This document shows, in pieces, positions 16,993 through 26,077 of a DNA stretch of 64,000 bases. The translations under genes were made by a program, and so were the position numbers. The stretch covers positions 4,123,818 through 4,187,817 of the forward strand of contig NZ_CP010803.1 in assembly GCF_000960975.1 (NCBI RefSeq), given 5' to 3'. Positions within the stretch are counted from its first letter, which is position 1. Every line of letters starts with the position of its first letter. The DNA comes from Martelella endophytica (GTDB lineage: Bacteria; Pseudomonadota; Alphaproteobacteria; Rhizobiales; Rhizobiaceae). The notes beneath the pieces were generated by a model, which made no database searches, was not told the origin of the DNA, and saw nothing but the letters and a program-made list of their open reading frames with translations.

Positions 16993-18084
16993 ATGGCAGA
17001 ACTCTCGCTCCGCAATGTCCGCAAGTCGTTTTCCGGCACAGAAGTCATCCACGACGTCAATCTCGATGTCGAAAGCGGCGCCTTCGTCGTCTTTGTCGGC
17101 CCGTCCGGCTGCGGAAAGTCGACGCTTTTGCGCATGATCGCTGGCCTCGAAGAGGTGACCGCCGGCAAGATCGCGATCGAAGGCCAGGACGTCACCAACA
17201 CCGATCCCGCCAGGCGCGGCATCGCCATGGTGTTTCAGTCCTATGCGCTTTACCCGCACATGACGGTGGAAGAAAATATCGGCTTTCCGCTGGAAATGGC
17301 GGGCATGAGCAAGGAAGCCCGCAAGGCGGAAGTGCAGAAGGCCGCCGACATCCTGCATCTCGGCCCCTATCTGCAGCGCAAGCCCAAGGCGCTTTCCGGC
17401 GGCCAGCGCCAGCGCGTCGCCATCGGCCGCGCCATCGTGCGCAATCCGAAGATCTTCCTGTTCGACGAACCGCTTTCCAACCTCGACGCGGAACTCAGAG
17501 TGCGCATGCGCCTCGAGATCGCCCGGCTGCACGAGGAGATCGGGGCTACGATGGTCTATGTCACCCACGACCAGGTGGAGGCGATGACGCTCGCCACCAA
17601 GATCGTGGTGCTGCGCGATGGCAATATCGAGCAGGTCGGCGCACCGATCGAGCTCTACAATGACCCCGACAACATGTTCGTCGCCGGCTTCATCGGCTCG
17701 CCGAAGATGAATTTCATCCCCGCCCGGGTGACCGGACGCGGTGATAGCGACGCGGCCATTCTCACCGTTCCCGAGCTTGGCCTCGAAGCGCTTGAAGTCA
17801 TGCCGCGCGATCCGGCAGCTTCACTGGCAGGCGACGTCATGCTCGGCATCCGGCCGGACTGTTTTGGCGCCGAGGGCGCTGCAGCGCCCGTCGCCGTGAA
17901 CCTGACCTGCGAAGTGACCGAGCGGCTCGGCAACGTCACCTATATGCACGCGCTGGCCAGCGACGGCGAAAGCATCGTCGCCGAACTGCGCGGGCAGCCC
18001 GCGATCCGCACCGGCGATACAGTTCCCCTGTCGCTCGATGCGGGTCGCCTGATGCTGTTTTCCAAGGATGGGCGGCGCCTCTAG
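16993..18084 (+). CDS. Sugar ABC transporter ATP-binding protein (MalK/UgpC-like)
   Basis: This 363-residue ATPase shows Walker [14 protein letters not shown]-loop [13 protein letters not shown], signature [15 protein letters not shown], Walker [15 protein letters not shown] and H-loop [11 protein letters not shown]. It then has a C-terminal TOBE-type regulatory domain (residues 235-363, with LGIRPDCFG). It energises the importer encoded just upstream and completes the operon. The C-terminal domain could receive inhibitory signals as in MalK. Its end is convergent with the beta-galactosidase gene 33 bases away. I see no T-tailed hairpin between them. Confidence 0.92.
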   Translation: MAELSLRNVRKSFSGTEVIHDVNLDVESGAFVVFVGPSGCGKSTLLRMIAGLEEVTAGKIAIEGQDVTNTDPARRGIAMVFQSYALYPHMTVEENIGFPLEMAGMSKEARKAEVQKAADILHLGPYLQRKPKALSGGQRQRVAIGRAIVRNPKIFLFDEPLSNLDAELRVRMRLEIARLHEEIGATMVYVTHDQVEAMTLATKIVVLRDGNIEQVGAPIELYNDPDNMFVAGFIGSPKMNFIPARVTGRGDSDAAILTVPELGLEALEVMPRDPAASLAGDVMLGIRPDCFGAEGAAAPVAVNLTCEVTERLGNVTYMHALASDGESIVAELRGQPAIRTGDTVPLSLDAGRLMLFSKDGRRL

Positions 18085-18117
18085 AGACACTGGAGCGGGC
18101 CGCGGAACAGCAGTCGG

Positions 18118-20058
18118 TCAGGGCGCGGTTTCGAAGATTGCGAGATCCTGCGGGGGAATGGTTCTGTTGCCGAGCAGAAAGCGGCGGGCGGCAAAGGGTA
18201 TGGTGTATGGCTCCGGGCCGTAGTTGAAGATCACCGCCATGTTTCCGCGCCGCACCAGACGCACGGCCTCCGGCATTTCGACACGGGCAATATCGGCCTC
18301 ATCCAGCAGGCGGCCGAAGAGTGCGTGGAGAAGCGCGGGATCGAGCCACGCGCCGAGATAGCTCGCCATTTTGCTTGAAACCATCACCGGTTGGCCGTCT
18401 TCGGTGGCAAGCCGCGAAGGAAGCGCCGTCTCCAGTTGCTCCAGCCAGCGGGAAGCCGTGCCGGAGAGCGCCTCGCCGGAAACGGGAATGGCAAGGCCAG
18501 GCCGGAGCGAGGAGACTTCTGCGACCTTCAGCGGCAGGAATGCCTGAAGCGGGCCCGGTGGCAAGCTGTCCGGAATCGCGAAATTCTGAAGTTTCGAACC
18601 GGAGCGCGGACCGAAGACGATATGGGCATCCGTCTCCTGAAAGGCGCTGCGGGCTGCTTCGGACACCACCGGCATCGACGGCACGAAGACAAGTTTGTAG
18701 CCCGCAAGCGACCGGCCCGGCACCAGCACATCGACATTGATGCCATGGCGGCGCAAGGCCTCGTACCAGCGGTGCAGCAAGAGCTTGTAGTTGAAATCCG
18801 CACCCTGCGGCTCGATCGTGGTAATCCAGGCGGCCTCGTAGTCGAGCACGATGGCGACATCGGCGCGTGCGATCGGCGGTAGCGCGCCCACCTCGGCGGT
18901 CTCACGGCCGAGCCGTGTCACCTCCTTGCCGCCCGGCGAAAGCTGGCGGTCCGGGCGGGTGAGACCCGCATGCATCTGCTCCTGGGCAAACGGCACCTGC
19001 CGCCAGCGGAAATAGCTCACCACCTCGGCGCCATGGACCAGCGCCTCCCAGCCCCAGAGCCGGACCATGCCCGGCTTTGGCGCCGGGTTCCAGTGAGCCC
19101 AGTTCACCGGGCCGGGCTGCTGCTCCATGATCCAGAAGCGGTCATTGCGGAGCTTGCGGTAAAGCTCGTGGTGAAAAGCGGAAAAGTCGGGATGCGAGGT
19201 GTTGTACCAGCGCGCCCGCTCGCTGTCGGAAAGCGGGAAATGCTCGATCTTGCCAAGCGGATAGGAATCCCAGGAACAGAAGTCGAGGCTTTCCGACAGC
19301 CTGTCGTGATCGAACTGGTGAAAGAAACCCATGAAATTGTGGGTTATGAAGCGTCCGGGCGAGTGCTTCCTGAGGATTCTCGCTTGCAGCCCACAATAGT
19401 CCGACAGGCTGTCGGAGGAATAACGCCAGAAATCGAGAAGTGCCGCCGGATTGGCGTCGGAAACTTGACCGGCCGGCGGGATCACTTCGTCGAACGAGCG
19501 AAATTCCATTGACCAGAAGACATTGCCCCAGGCGCGGTTCAGCGCTTCGACAGACTGGTAGCGCGTTTTCAGCCAGTCCTGAAAACCCGCCGCATCTTCG
19601 GGGCCGTAGAGCAGAACCGTATCGTCGCCGCCGAATTCATTGTCGATCTGCCAGCCAACGACCGCTTCGTGGGAGCCATAGCGTTCTGCCATCGCGGTGA
19701 CGATCCGGTCCGTCTCGGCGCGGAAGGTTGAGGAAGCGGCGGTATAGTGCCGGCGCGAGCCGAAACCACGGGCGCGGCCATCGGCAAAGACCGGCAGCAC
19801 ATCCGGATGGGCGTCAATCAGCCATTTCGGTGCAGCGGCGGTCGGCGTGCCAAGCACCACCTTCAGCCCTTCCGCGGCAAGCGTATCGATGGCGCGATCG
19901 AGCCAGGCCCAGTCATAGCGACCGGGCTCGGGTTCCATCCGGCTCCAGGCGAATTCGGCGATACGGACGTAGGCTATGCCCATTTCGCGCATCTGCCGGG
20001 CATCCTCGGCCCACCAGTCTTCGTTCCAGTGTTCGGGGTAGTAGCAGACGCCCAGCAT
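18118..20058 (-). CDS. Beta-galactosidase, glycoside hydrolase family 42
   Basis: This 646-residue enzyme starts [20 protein letters not shown], the standard GH42 opening. The acid/base Glu lies in [10 protein letters not shown], and the nucleophile Glu in [19 protein letters not shown] trimerisation/Rossmann-like domain with LDYEAAW and a small C-terminal beta domain follow. GH42 enzymes hydrolyse beta-galactosides, often galacto-oligosaccharides or plant-derived galactans rather than lactose. No signal peptide is visible, so it should act on imported oligosaccharide. I chose the ATG at 20058 because AAGGAAAA precedes it; the frame stays open upstream to 20196 but that part overlaps the ATPase gene. 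It is the last gene of the importer operon. Confidence 0.9.
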   Translation of the reverse strand: MLGVCYYPEHWNEDWWAEDARQMREMGIAYVRIAEFAWSRMEPEPGRYDWAWLDRAIDTLAAEGLKVVLGTPTAAAPKWLIDAHPDVLPVFADGRARGFGSRRHYTAASSTFRAETDRIVTAMAERYGSHEAVVGWQIDNEFGGDDTVLLYGPEDAAGFQDWLKTRYQSVEALNRAWGNVFWSMEFRSFDEVIPPAGQVSDANPAALLDFWRYSSDSLSDYCGLQARILRKHSPGRFITHNFMGFFHQFDHDRLSESLDFCSWDSYPLGKIEHFPLSDSERARWYNTSHPDFSAFHHELYRKLRNDRFWIMEQQPGPVNWAHWNPAPKPGMVRLWGWEALVHGAEVVSYFRWRQVPFAQEQMHAGLTRPDRQLSPGGKEVTRLGRETAEVGALPPIARADVAIVLDYEAAWITTIEPQGADFNYKLLLHRWYEALRRHGINVDVLVPGRSLAGYKLVFVPSMPVVSEAARSAFQETDAHIVFGPRSGSKLQNFAIPDSLPPGPLQAFLPLKVAEVSSLRPGLAIPVSGEALSGTASRWLEQLETALPSRLATEDGQPVMVSSKMASYLGAWLDPALLHALFGRLLDEADIARVEMPEAVRLVRRGNMAVIFNYGPEPYTIPFAARRFLLGNRTIPPQDLAIFETAP

Positions 20059-20071
20059 GGGAATATTTTCC

Positions 20072-21181
20072 TTAAACTGCCGCAGAAGCGACGGAAGCGA
20101 AGATGATGGTTTCGCCGGCGGCATCGAAAACCTGGCAGGCTTCAGGGCGCAGGCCAAGGGAAATCGCATCGCCGTAACGCAGGCGGGAAACGCCATCCGC
20201 CTTGACGGTCAGCACCGTATCGTCGTCGACGCGAACGGTCAGCAATGTTTCCGATCCGAGATGCTCGACCAGTTCGACCGTTCCGGACAGTGTCGCCTGA
20301 GCCGCCTCGCCGACGACGAAATGCTCCGGCCTTACGCCGAGCGTCACAGCAGCTCCCGGCGCGACCGTCGTAGCACCAGCCGGCAACGCCACCACTCCGC
20401 CGCCGGGCAGCGGCAGGCTGGCAAAGCCATCGGAAAGCGTGGCGACCGATGTCTCGATCGTGTTGATCTTCGGCGAGCCGAGAAACTCGGCAACGAAGCG
20501 GTTTGCGGGCTTCAGGTAGAGATCGAGCGGGGAGCCGATCTGCTCGATCTTTCCGCCCGAGAGCACCACGATCTTGTCGGCCATGGTCATCGCCTCGACC
20601 TGATCGTGCGTTACATAGATCATGGTCGAGCCGAGGTCGCGGTGAAGCTTCAGGATCTCCACCCGCATTTCGTGACGCAGCGCCGCATCGAGGTTCGAAA
20701 GCGGCTCGTCGAACAGGAACACGCTCGGATCACGCACGATGGCGCGGCCGATCGCGACACGCTGGCGCTGGCCGCCGGAAAGCTGGGCGGGCCTGCGTTC
20801 GAGCAGCGGTTCCAGATGCAGCATCTGCGCCGCGCGCGAAAGCCGCTCGGCAATCAGCGCCTTGTCGACCTTGTTCATCCGCATGCCGAAGGTGATGTTG
20901 TCGGCAACCGTCATATGCGGGTAAAGCGCATAGGACTGAAACACCATGGCGATGCCGCGATTGGCGCTGTCGAGCCTGGTGATGTCACGGCCATCGATAG
21001 CGAGCGCGCCGCCCGTGACCTGTTCGAGCCCGGCGATGAGACGCAGCAGCGTCGACTTGCCGCAGCCCGACGGGCCGACAAAGACGACGAACTCGCCCTT
21101 TTCGATGGCAAGCGAGATGTCATCGATGACGCGGGCCGGACCAAAGTCCTTGGTGATGTGATCGAGGGTTACATAGGACAT
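20072..21181 (-). CDS. Sugar ABC transporter ATP-binding protein (UgpC/MsmK-like)
   Basis: This 369-residue ATPase has Walker [14 protein letters not shown]-loop [13 protein letters not shown], signature [15 protein letters not shown], Walker [15 protein letters not shown] and switch [16 protein letters not shown]-type C-terminal domain contains [12 protein letters not shown]. It powers the importer formed by the three genes transcribed before it and ends 13 bases before the GH42 gene. It is a paralogue of the ATPase at 16993-18084 but belongs to the separate, oppositely oriented operon. Confidence 0.92.
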   Translation of the reverse strand: MSYVTLDHITKDFGPARVIDDISLAIEKGEFVVFVGPSGCGKSTLLRLIAGLEQVTGGALAIDGRDITRLDSANRGIAMVFQSYALYPHMTVADNITFGMRMNKVDKALIAERLSRAAQMLHLEPLLERRPAQLSGGQRQRVAIGRAIVRDPSVFLFDEPLSNLDAALRHEMRVEILKLHRDLGSTMIYVTHDQVEAMTMADKIVVLSGGKIEQIGSPLDLYLKPANRFVAEFLGSPKINTIETSVATLSDGFASLPLPGGGVVALPAGATTVAPGAAVTLGVRPEHFVVGEAAQATLSGTVELVEHLGSETLLTVRVDDDTVLTVKADGVSRLRYGDAISLGLRPEACQVFDAAGETIIFASVASAAV

Positions 21182-21196
21182 GGGAGTTCCCTTGGT

Positions 21197-22051
21197 TCAG
21201 CCCTTGGTGGCGCCGAAGGTGAGGCCGGCGATGAACTGGCGCTGCATCAGGAAGAAGACGAGAACCGGCGGCACGGCGGCGAGCAGCGAGCCCGCAGAGA
21301 TCAGGTGCCAGGTATTGGTCCAGGTCTCCTTCAGCGCCTGAATGCCGGCGGTCACAGGGCGGGCGCTGTCCGACTGTACGAGCACGAGCGACCAGAAATA
21401 ATCGTTCCAGACGAAGGTGAAGATCAGCACGAAGAGCGCGGCCATGGCAGGCCGCACCAGCGGCAGGATCACATGGAGAAAGATCTTGATCTCGCTGACG
21501 CCCTCCACCCGCGCCGCCTCGATCAGCTCGTTCGGCAGTTCGGCGATGAAATTGCGCATGAAAAGCGTGCAAAAACCGGTCTGGAAGGCGATGTGGAAGA
21601 TCACCAGCGCCCAGATCGTGTCGTAGACCGGGATGACATGGAGCGCGATGTCGCGCACCGGGATCATCAGCATCTGGAACGGTACGAAATTGCCGGCGAT
21701 GAACAGCGCCAGAAGCAGCGTCGCGCCGCGGAAGCGGTAGCGGCTGAGCGCAAAGCCAGCCATCGCCGAAAGCGCGATCGATCCGACGCAGGCAAGAAGC
21801 GTGATCACCGTCGAATTGAACAGGAAACGCAGCATCGGCGAGGAGGTGAAGACCCGGGTGTAGTTGGCGACAGCGCTGATGTCCGTCGGCCAGCCCCAGT
21901 AATTGCCGGCATTGAGATCCTGGACCGAGCGGATCGAGGTGACGGCGATGCCGATGATCGGCAGCAGCCAGACGATCATCGCGATCCAGACGGTGATGTA
22001 ATAGGCCCTGCGGCGGGCGGGCGTGGCGTTTTCGATCGGGGTCGGAAACAT
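21197..22051 (-). CDS. Sugar ABC transporter permease (MalG-like)
   Basis: This 284-residue inner-membrane permease has six helices, and its EAA loop reads LIEAARVEGVSEIKIFLHVI followed by LPLVRPA. The true start is the ATG at 22051, which overlaps the stop of the preceding permease gene by one base (TGATG), indicating translational coupling. The frame stays open to 22558, but the upstream codons are the shadow of that permease. Its partner is the permease at 22051-22971. Confidence 0.9.
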   Translation of the reverse strand: MFPTPIENATPARRRAYYITVWIAMIVWLLPIIGIAVTSIRSVQDLNAGNYWGWPTDISAVANYTRVFTSSPMLRFLFNSTVITLLACVGSIALSAMAGFALSRYRFRGATLLLALFIAGNFVPFQMLMIPVRDIALHVIPVYDTIWALVIFHIAFQTGFCTLFMRNFIAELPNELIEAARVEGVSEIKIFLHVILPLVRPAMAALFVLIFTFVWNDYFWSLVLVQSDSARPVTAGIQALKETWTNTWHLISAGSLLAAVPPVLVFFLMQRQFIAGLTFGATKG

Positions 22052-22971
22052 CAGCGAGCCCTCGCGCGCGGCAGCGACCGGATCAGATAGATCACGATGC
22101 AGATATCCATGAGGAAGAACAGGCATGAGGCGATCGCCGCGCCATAGCCGATGCGGAAGGCGCCGAAAGTCTGTTCGTACATGTAGTAGGCGAGCACTGT
22201 GGACGACTGGTAGGGGCCGCCATCCGTCATCACCGAGACGAGGTCGAAGGAGCGGAGCGCGCCGACGACGGAAACGATAAGCGCGATGGAGGTTGCGGGC
22301 TTCAACTGCGGCAGCACGATATGCCAGAGCAGCTTGAAGCCCTTCACCCCTTCCATTCGGGCAGCCTCCAGAAGCTCCGGGTTGATGGCCGTGAGCCCTG
22401 TCAGATAGAGGATCATGCAATAGGCGACCTGCGGCCAGAGCCCGGCGGCGATGATGACGAAGGTCGCGCTGTTTTCGCTTTCCAGCAACGCCACCGGCGG
22501 CAGGCCGAAACCTTCGAGGATGTGGTTCAGCAGTCCGAAATCGGCATTGAAGAACCAACTGAACATCAGCCCGACCACCACCTGCGAGATGACGAATGGC
22601 ATGAAATAGAGCGACTTCACGAAGCGCATGCCAAAGCCGGACTGGTTCAGGAACAAGGCCAACAGGAGACCGAGCGCGGGCGAGACCAGGAAGGCCACCA
22701 GCCAGTAGATATTGTTCTTCAGTGCCGTCCAGAACACCGGATCGTCACGGAAGAGTTCGACATAGTTGCCGAGCCCGATGAAGCGTGGTGCTGAAAGCCC
22801 GTCCCAGTCATAGAGGCTTAGGCGCAGGCTCTCGATCACCGGAACAACCACGAACACGGTAAACATGATCACGGCGGGGGCGAGAAACAGGATAGGCGCA
22901 AGCCGCCGTTGGTTGCGGCGCCAGAAACCCGGCGCGGCGGGGCGCTGCCCCGTCATCATCTGGTCGGCCAA
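22051..22971 (-). CDS. Sugar ABC transporter permease (MalF-like)
   Basis: This 306-residue permease has six hydrophobic segments. The EAA loop is LLEAARMEGVKGFKLLWHIV followed by LPQLKPA, then VVGALRSFDLVSVMTDGGPY. The start is TTG at 22971, supported by a strong AAGGAG eight bases upstream; the next in-frame ATG is four codons later with poorer spacing. It is the first channel subunit of the galactoside-type importer and follows the binding-protein gene after a 103-base gap. Confidence 0.9.
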   Translation of the reverse strand: MADQMMTGQRPAAPGFWRRNQRRLAPILFLAPAVIMFTVFVVVPVIESLRLSLYDWDGLSAPRFIGLGNYVELFRDDPVFWTALKNNIYWLVAFLVSPALGLLLALFLNQSGFGMRFVKSLYFMPFVISQVVVGLMFSWFFNADFGLLNHILEGFGLPPVALLESENSATFVIIAAGLWPQVAYCMILYLTGLTAINPELLEAARMEGVKGFKLLWHIVLPQLKPATSIALIVSVVGALRSFDLVSVMTDGGPYQSSTVLAYYMYEQTFGAFRIGYGAAIASCLFFLMDICIVIYLIRSLPRARAR

Positions 22972-23074
22972 GCGGAATTCTCCTTCGTCGGCGGGCGGAG
23001 CCCAGCCTGTTCTTCAACCGATATCCCGCCGCTGGCATGACCAGCGACGGGGAAAGGTGCGGTTGCAGACGGAA

Positions 23075-24310
23075 TTATTGCGGATAGGCGCGCTGCTGGG
23101 CCCGGTCGATATTGGCGAGGATTCGATCCAGCCGCTCGGGATGGACCAGGAACTCCTGGAAGCCGTCCATGGCGACAGTGGCGACCTGGCTATCGGTATC
23201 GCGGTCGATGAACTGCGCATAGTATTCGGCACCGGCAGCAAGTTCGGCGCTGTCCTTCAGGAGACGGACATCCGGCGGGCTCGCTTCCGGGTTTGCCGGC
23301 AGAACCGGATAGATTTCCGACATCAGCGACTGGGTCGAGGGCTCCATCAGGAAGGCGAGGAACAGCTTGGCTTCAGGGATATTCTTGGCCTTTGCGGGAA
23401 TGTGATAGGTTTCGATCGGCGCATCCTCGGCGCGCGGAATATCCGCGTTGATCACCGGGAAATTCATCGCGCCGGTTACCGGCTCGCTCTCCGGCGTCAG
23501 GCTGGCAATCAGATAGTTGCCCATCAGCATCATCGCCGCCTCGCCCTGGTTCATCTTGGCAAGGCCCTCGCGCCAGGCGAGGCTCGTGTGATTTTCGGCG
23601 AAGCAATCGGCGTCGACGAGCTTCTTCCACTCGGCAAAGACAGCCTTCACCTTATCATCGCTCCAGGCCACCTTGCCGTTCATCAGGTCCATGTGGAACT
23701 TGTAGCCGTTGAGGCGCAGGTCGATATAGTCGAACCAGCCGGCAAGCGGCCATGCGCCCTTGGAACCCAGCGCAATCGGGATTATCCCGTTGTCGCGGAA
23801 GGTCGTGCAGGCGGCAACAAGATCATCGAAGGTGGCGATCGGAGCGGTTACACCGGCCTTCTCGAACAGATCGGTGCGATAATAGATCGCCCATGTCGAG
23901 TACGAGGTCGGCACGCCGTACTGCTTGCCGTCGACGCTGATGCTGTCGACCATGCCGGGACCGAACTCGGTCTTTTCCTCGTCCGTCCAGATATCGGAAA
24001 CGTCGGCGAGAAGTCCGGGTTCGACCAGCTGCACCATCTTGTTGCCAGCATACCATTTGACGATATCGGGCGGGCTGGTCGTCAGCCAGTTGCGGATCGC
24101 CGTCTTGTTGCTTTCCTCGTCGTAGAAGTTGATATCGACATCAATGTCGGGATGGATCTTCTCGAAAGCGTCGACGGCGGCCGTGACTGCGGCGCGATCG
24201 GGGTCGCTTGCGACCGACGCGTTGAACACCACCGTACCAGCGTAAGCGTTCGTCCCGGCCATGAGGCCGGCACCGACGAGTGCGGTGGCAATATGCTTTG
24301 AAATTGTCAT
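23075..24310 (-). CDS. Sugar ABC transporter substrate-binding protein (family 1)
   Basis: This 411-residue protein begins with a Sec signal peptide whose hydrophobic core is IATALVGAGLMAGT and which ends near AYAG. The mature part shows DVDINFYDEESNK, SPPDIVKWYAGNK and PTSYSTWAIYYRTDLFEKAG, as in family-1 sugar-binding proteins. It is the first gene of the operon binding protein-permease-permease-ATPase-GH42, so a beta-galactoside or galacto-oligosaccharide is the likely ligand. It is divergent from the AraC-type regulator across 113 bases. Confidence 0.9.
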   Translation of the reverse strand: MTISKHIATALVGAGLMAGTNAYAGTVVFNASVASDPDRAAVTAAVDAFEKIHPDIDVDINFYDEESNKTAIRNWLTTSPPDIVKWYAGNKMVQLVEPGLLADVSDIWTDEEKTEFGPGMVDSISVDGKQYGVPTSYSTWAIYYRTDLFEKAGVTAPIATFDDLVAACTTFRDNGIIPIALGSKGAWPLAGWFDYIDLRLNGYKFHMDLMNGKVAWSDDKVKAVFAEWKKLVDADCFAENHTSLAWREGLAKMNQGEAAMMLMGNYLIASLTPESEPVTGAMNFPVINADIPRAEDAPIETYHIPAKAKNIPEAKLFLAFLMEPSTQSLMSEIYPVLPANPEASPPDVRLLKDSAELAAGAEYYAQFIDRDTDSQVATVAMDGFQEFLVHPERLDRILANIDRAQQRAYPQ

Positions 24311-24423
24311 GAATGGCCTCTGGAGTTCTTGTTATTGAAAATTGCCTCTTGATTGTATGCAGATTGCGCACAAGAATTCATCTTGTCCAGAGCCCATTTA
24401 TTCCCGGATAGTCAGATTCCTGC
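24311..24423. promoter_or_regulatory. Divergent control region of the GH42 importer operon and its AraC-type regulator
   Basis: The 113 bases between the two divergent starts are AT-richer than the flanking genes, with runs such as TTGTTATTGAAAATTGCCTC and CCCATTTATTCCC. AraC-type activators normally bind in such gaps. I could not define repeated half-sites with confidence. Confidence 0.5.
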
Positions 24424-25284
24424 ATGACCACATTGCGCAAGGCCCCGTTCGGCATCGCCGAAGACCGTTTCTCGGCCGACAGGCGCGACCGCGTGCTACC
24501 GATGCGCGGCCCGCACATGCACAATCAGGTTGAACTCAACCTGATCCTCAGCGGCACCGTCCGCTATCTCTTCAACGGCAAGGTGGTTGAAGTCGCCACC
24601 GACGACTTCGTGTTCTTCTGGGGCGCCGTGCCACATCAGGTGGTCGAAGCGGACGACGATGCGCATTTTTCCTGCATCTATGTGCCGATCGAGACCTTCA
24701 TGTTCGCCCCTTTCAGCCGGGCATTGAAAACCGCCGTGCTCAATGGCGGCTTCATTCGCATCGATGAAAAGATGGCGTTCGACACGGAACTGATGCTGAT
24801 GGTGCAGAAGGAACTGCGCGCAAACGCGGAGATGCTGTCGACGCTGAACTATGCGCATCTCGAGTTGCGCCTGCGACGCGCCGACCTCAACGGCTGGACC
24901 GACCTGATGGCCGATGCGCCGAGGGTGTCCAGCACCTTGAGAGGCAATCATCGCAAGGTGGTCGAAATGACCCGCTATATCAGCGATCACGCCGACACGG
25001 AGATCGTCGTTGCCGACATTGCCCGGGCGGCCAACCTCAATCCGAAATACGCCATGAGCCTGTTCAGGCAGTCGACCGGCATGACGATCGCCCAGTATCT
25101 TATGCGCTGCAGGCTGGTGACGGCGCAGCGGCTGCTGCTCAGCACCGAAAAGAACGCCGCCGCCATTGCCTTCGAAGCAGGCTTCGGCTCCGTCAGCCGC
25201 TTCTACAAGGTCTTTCACGATCAGACCGGAATGTCGCCAAAACGCTTCCGCAACGCCTATCGGCTGGAAGAGCCTGCCAGCTAA
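24424..25284 (+). CDS. AraC-family transcriptional regulator, MelR-like
   Basis: This is a 286-residue regulator. The N-terminal cupin-like effector domain has MHNQVELNLILSGTVRYLFN and FFWGAVPHQV, resembling MelR, the melibiose-responsive activator. The C-terminal double helix-turn-helix (about 180-280) shows VVADIARAANLNPKYAMSLF, the middle segment LMRCRLVTAQRLLL and IAFEAGFGSVSRFYKVFHDQ. It is divergent from the importer-GH42 operon and probably activates it when the galactoside is present. Directly downstream lies an IS5-family remnant, which marks the edge of this cluster. Confidence 0.88.
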   Translation: MTTLRKAPFGIAEDRFSADRRDRVLPMRGPHMHNQVELNLILSGTVRYLFNGKVVEVATDDFVFFWGAVPHQVVEADDDAHFSCIYVPIETFMFAPFSRALKTAVLNGGFIRIDEKMAFDTELMLMVQKELRANAEMLSTLNYAHLELRLRRADLNGWTDLMADAPRVSSTLRGNHRKVVEMTRYISDHADTEIVVADIARAANLNPKYAMSLFRQSTGMTIAQYLMRCRLVTAQRLLLSTEKNAAAIAFEAGFGSVSRFYKVFHDQTGMSPKRFRNAYRLEEPAS

Positions 25285-25307
25285 TCGCCCCCCTGCTTGG
25301 GCACAGC

Positions 25308-25475
25308 GCCCGCCGGTTCAGGCCAGCGGATCGCGGTTCCAGTGCATTATTAGTCGCCGAAATAGCGTAAAGAGAGTGAGGGTGCCGCCCTTGCTCAGTC
25401 GTTCGAACCGTTCCCAGACGCTATTCCACTTGCCGAAACGCTCCGGCAACGCACGCCAGGTAATGTTATGAACCG
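25308..25475 (-). pseudogene. IS5-family transposase N-terminal remnant
   Basis: On the minus strand one frame reads ITWRALPERFGKWNSVWERF followed by ERLSKGGTLTLF, then RRLIMHWNRDPLA and a stop. The WRALPxxFGxWNSVxxRF block is the signature of the N-terminal region of IS5/IS427-type transposases. The catalytic DDE part is absent, so this is a decayed insertion. It sits only about 25 bases after the AraC-type gene. Confidence 0.8.
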
Positions 25476-26077
25476 CGGATATGAAGGGCCTTCAGAAAAA
25501 ACCGGTCATCCCGGCCTTTGTCGCCACGTCGGGGTAGCGATGCCTGAAAAACCTCAAGCGCAACCCGCCTCGGTCATCTTCGTGCACATGCCGACCTCCA
25601 ATCAATCGACATCCCGTGAAACAGACAAAGTTCAAAAGAGGAATCCCATTTCTTCAAGCCGCAGCAATCCCTCCACACCGCCTAGTTCTTCCTTCAGTTC
25701 CAGGAGCGGACCATCGGTTCCCGGCCCCGTTTCCGCCAGTCAGCAAAGCGCCCTCATTTCAGACGTTTAAGCCCCGACAGCCTTTGCCACGTGCAGACAC
25801 AGCAAGGGTGGTGACTGCATGACCGCGTCGTGATTGGGAAGTGATGGGATCCGGTAGGCCTGCCAGATTTTGCGAAACATACTCCAATCATATGCGGATG
25901 GAATTCGGGACTTTTGCAGGCGAGTCCAACACCGACTTCCGAAGATGACAGAAGACGAATCTCTGGCCTGCCTGCTGGATTTTGCAACGCGCCCCGAAAC
26001 GCGGCTACCGATTAGTTTTTTGTCATTTCTCGCATGGCGCGCTTTACCATGTGCCGACCAGACCCTACGCTCGGTAT
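25476..26077. other. Gene-poor 600-base region before the HilA-like regulator
   Basis: Several frames stay open for 60-110 codons on both strands, but none shows a recognisable domain, a ribosome site or rhizobial-like codon bias. The 100-codon frame at 25468-25770 is Ser/Pro-rich in a way typical of an off-frame translation. It is probably insertion-sequence debris plus the regulator's promoter region. Confidence 0.4.

Noticed and set aside
20057..22090. A 677-codon plus-strand open frame across the ABC ATPase and permease genes
   Set aside because: It crosses gene borders of three well-supported minus-strand genes and shows no domain.
25468..25770. Possible small gene of 100 codons after the IS5 remnant
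   Set aside because: Its Ser/Pro/Gln composition, lack of ribosome site and lack of any motif suggest non-coding sequence.
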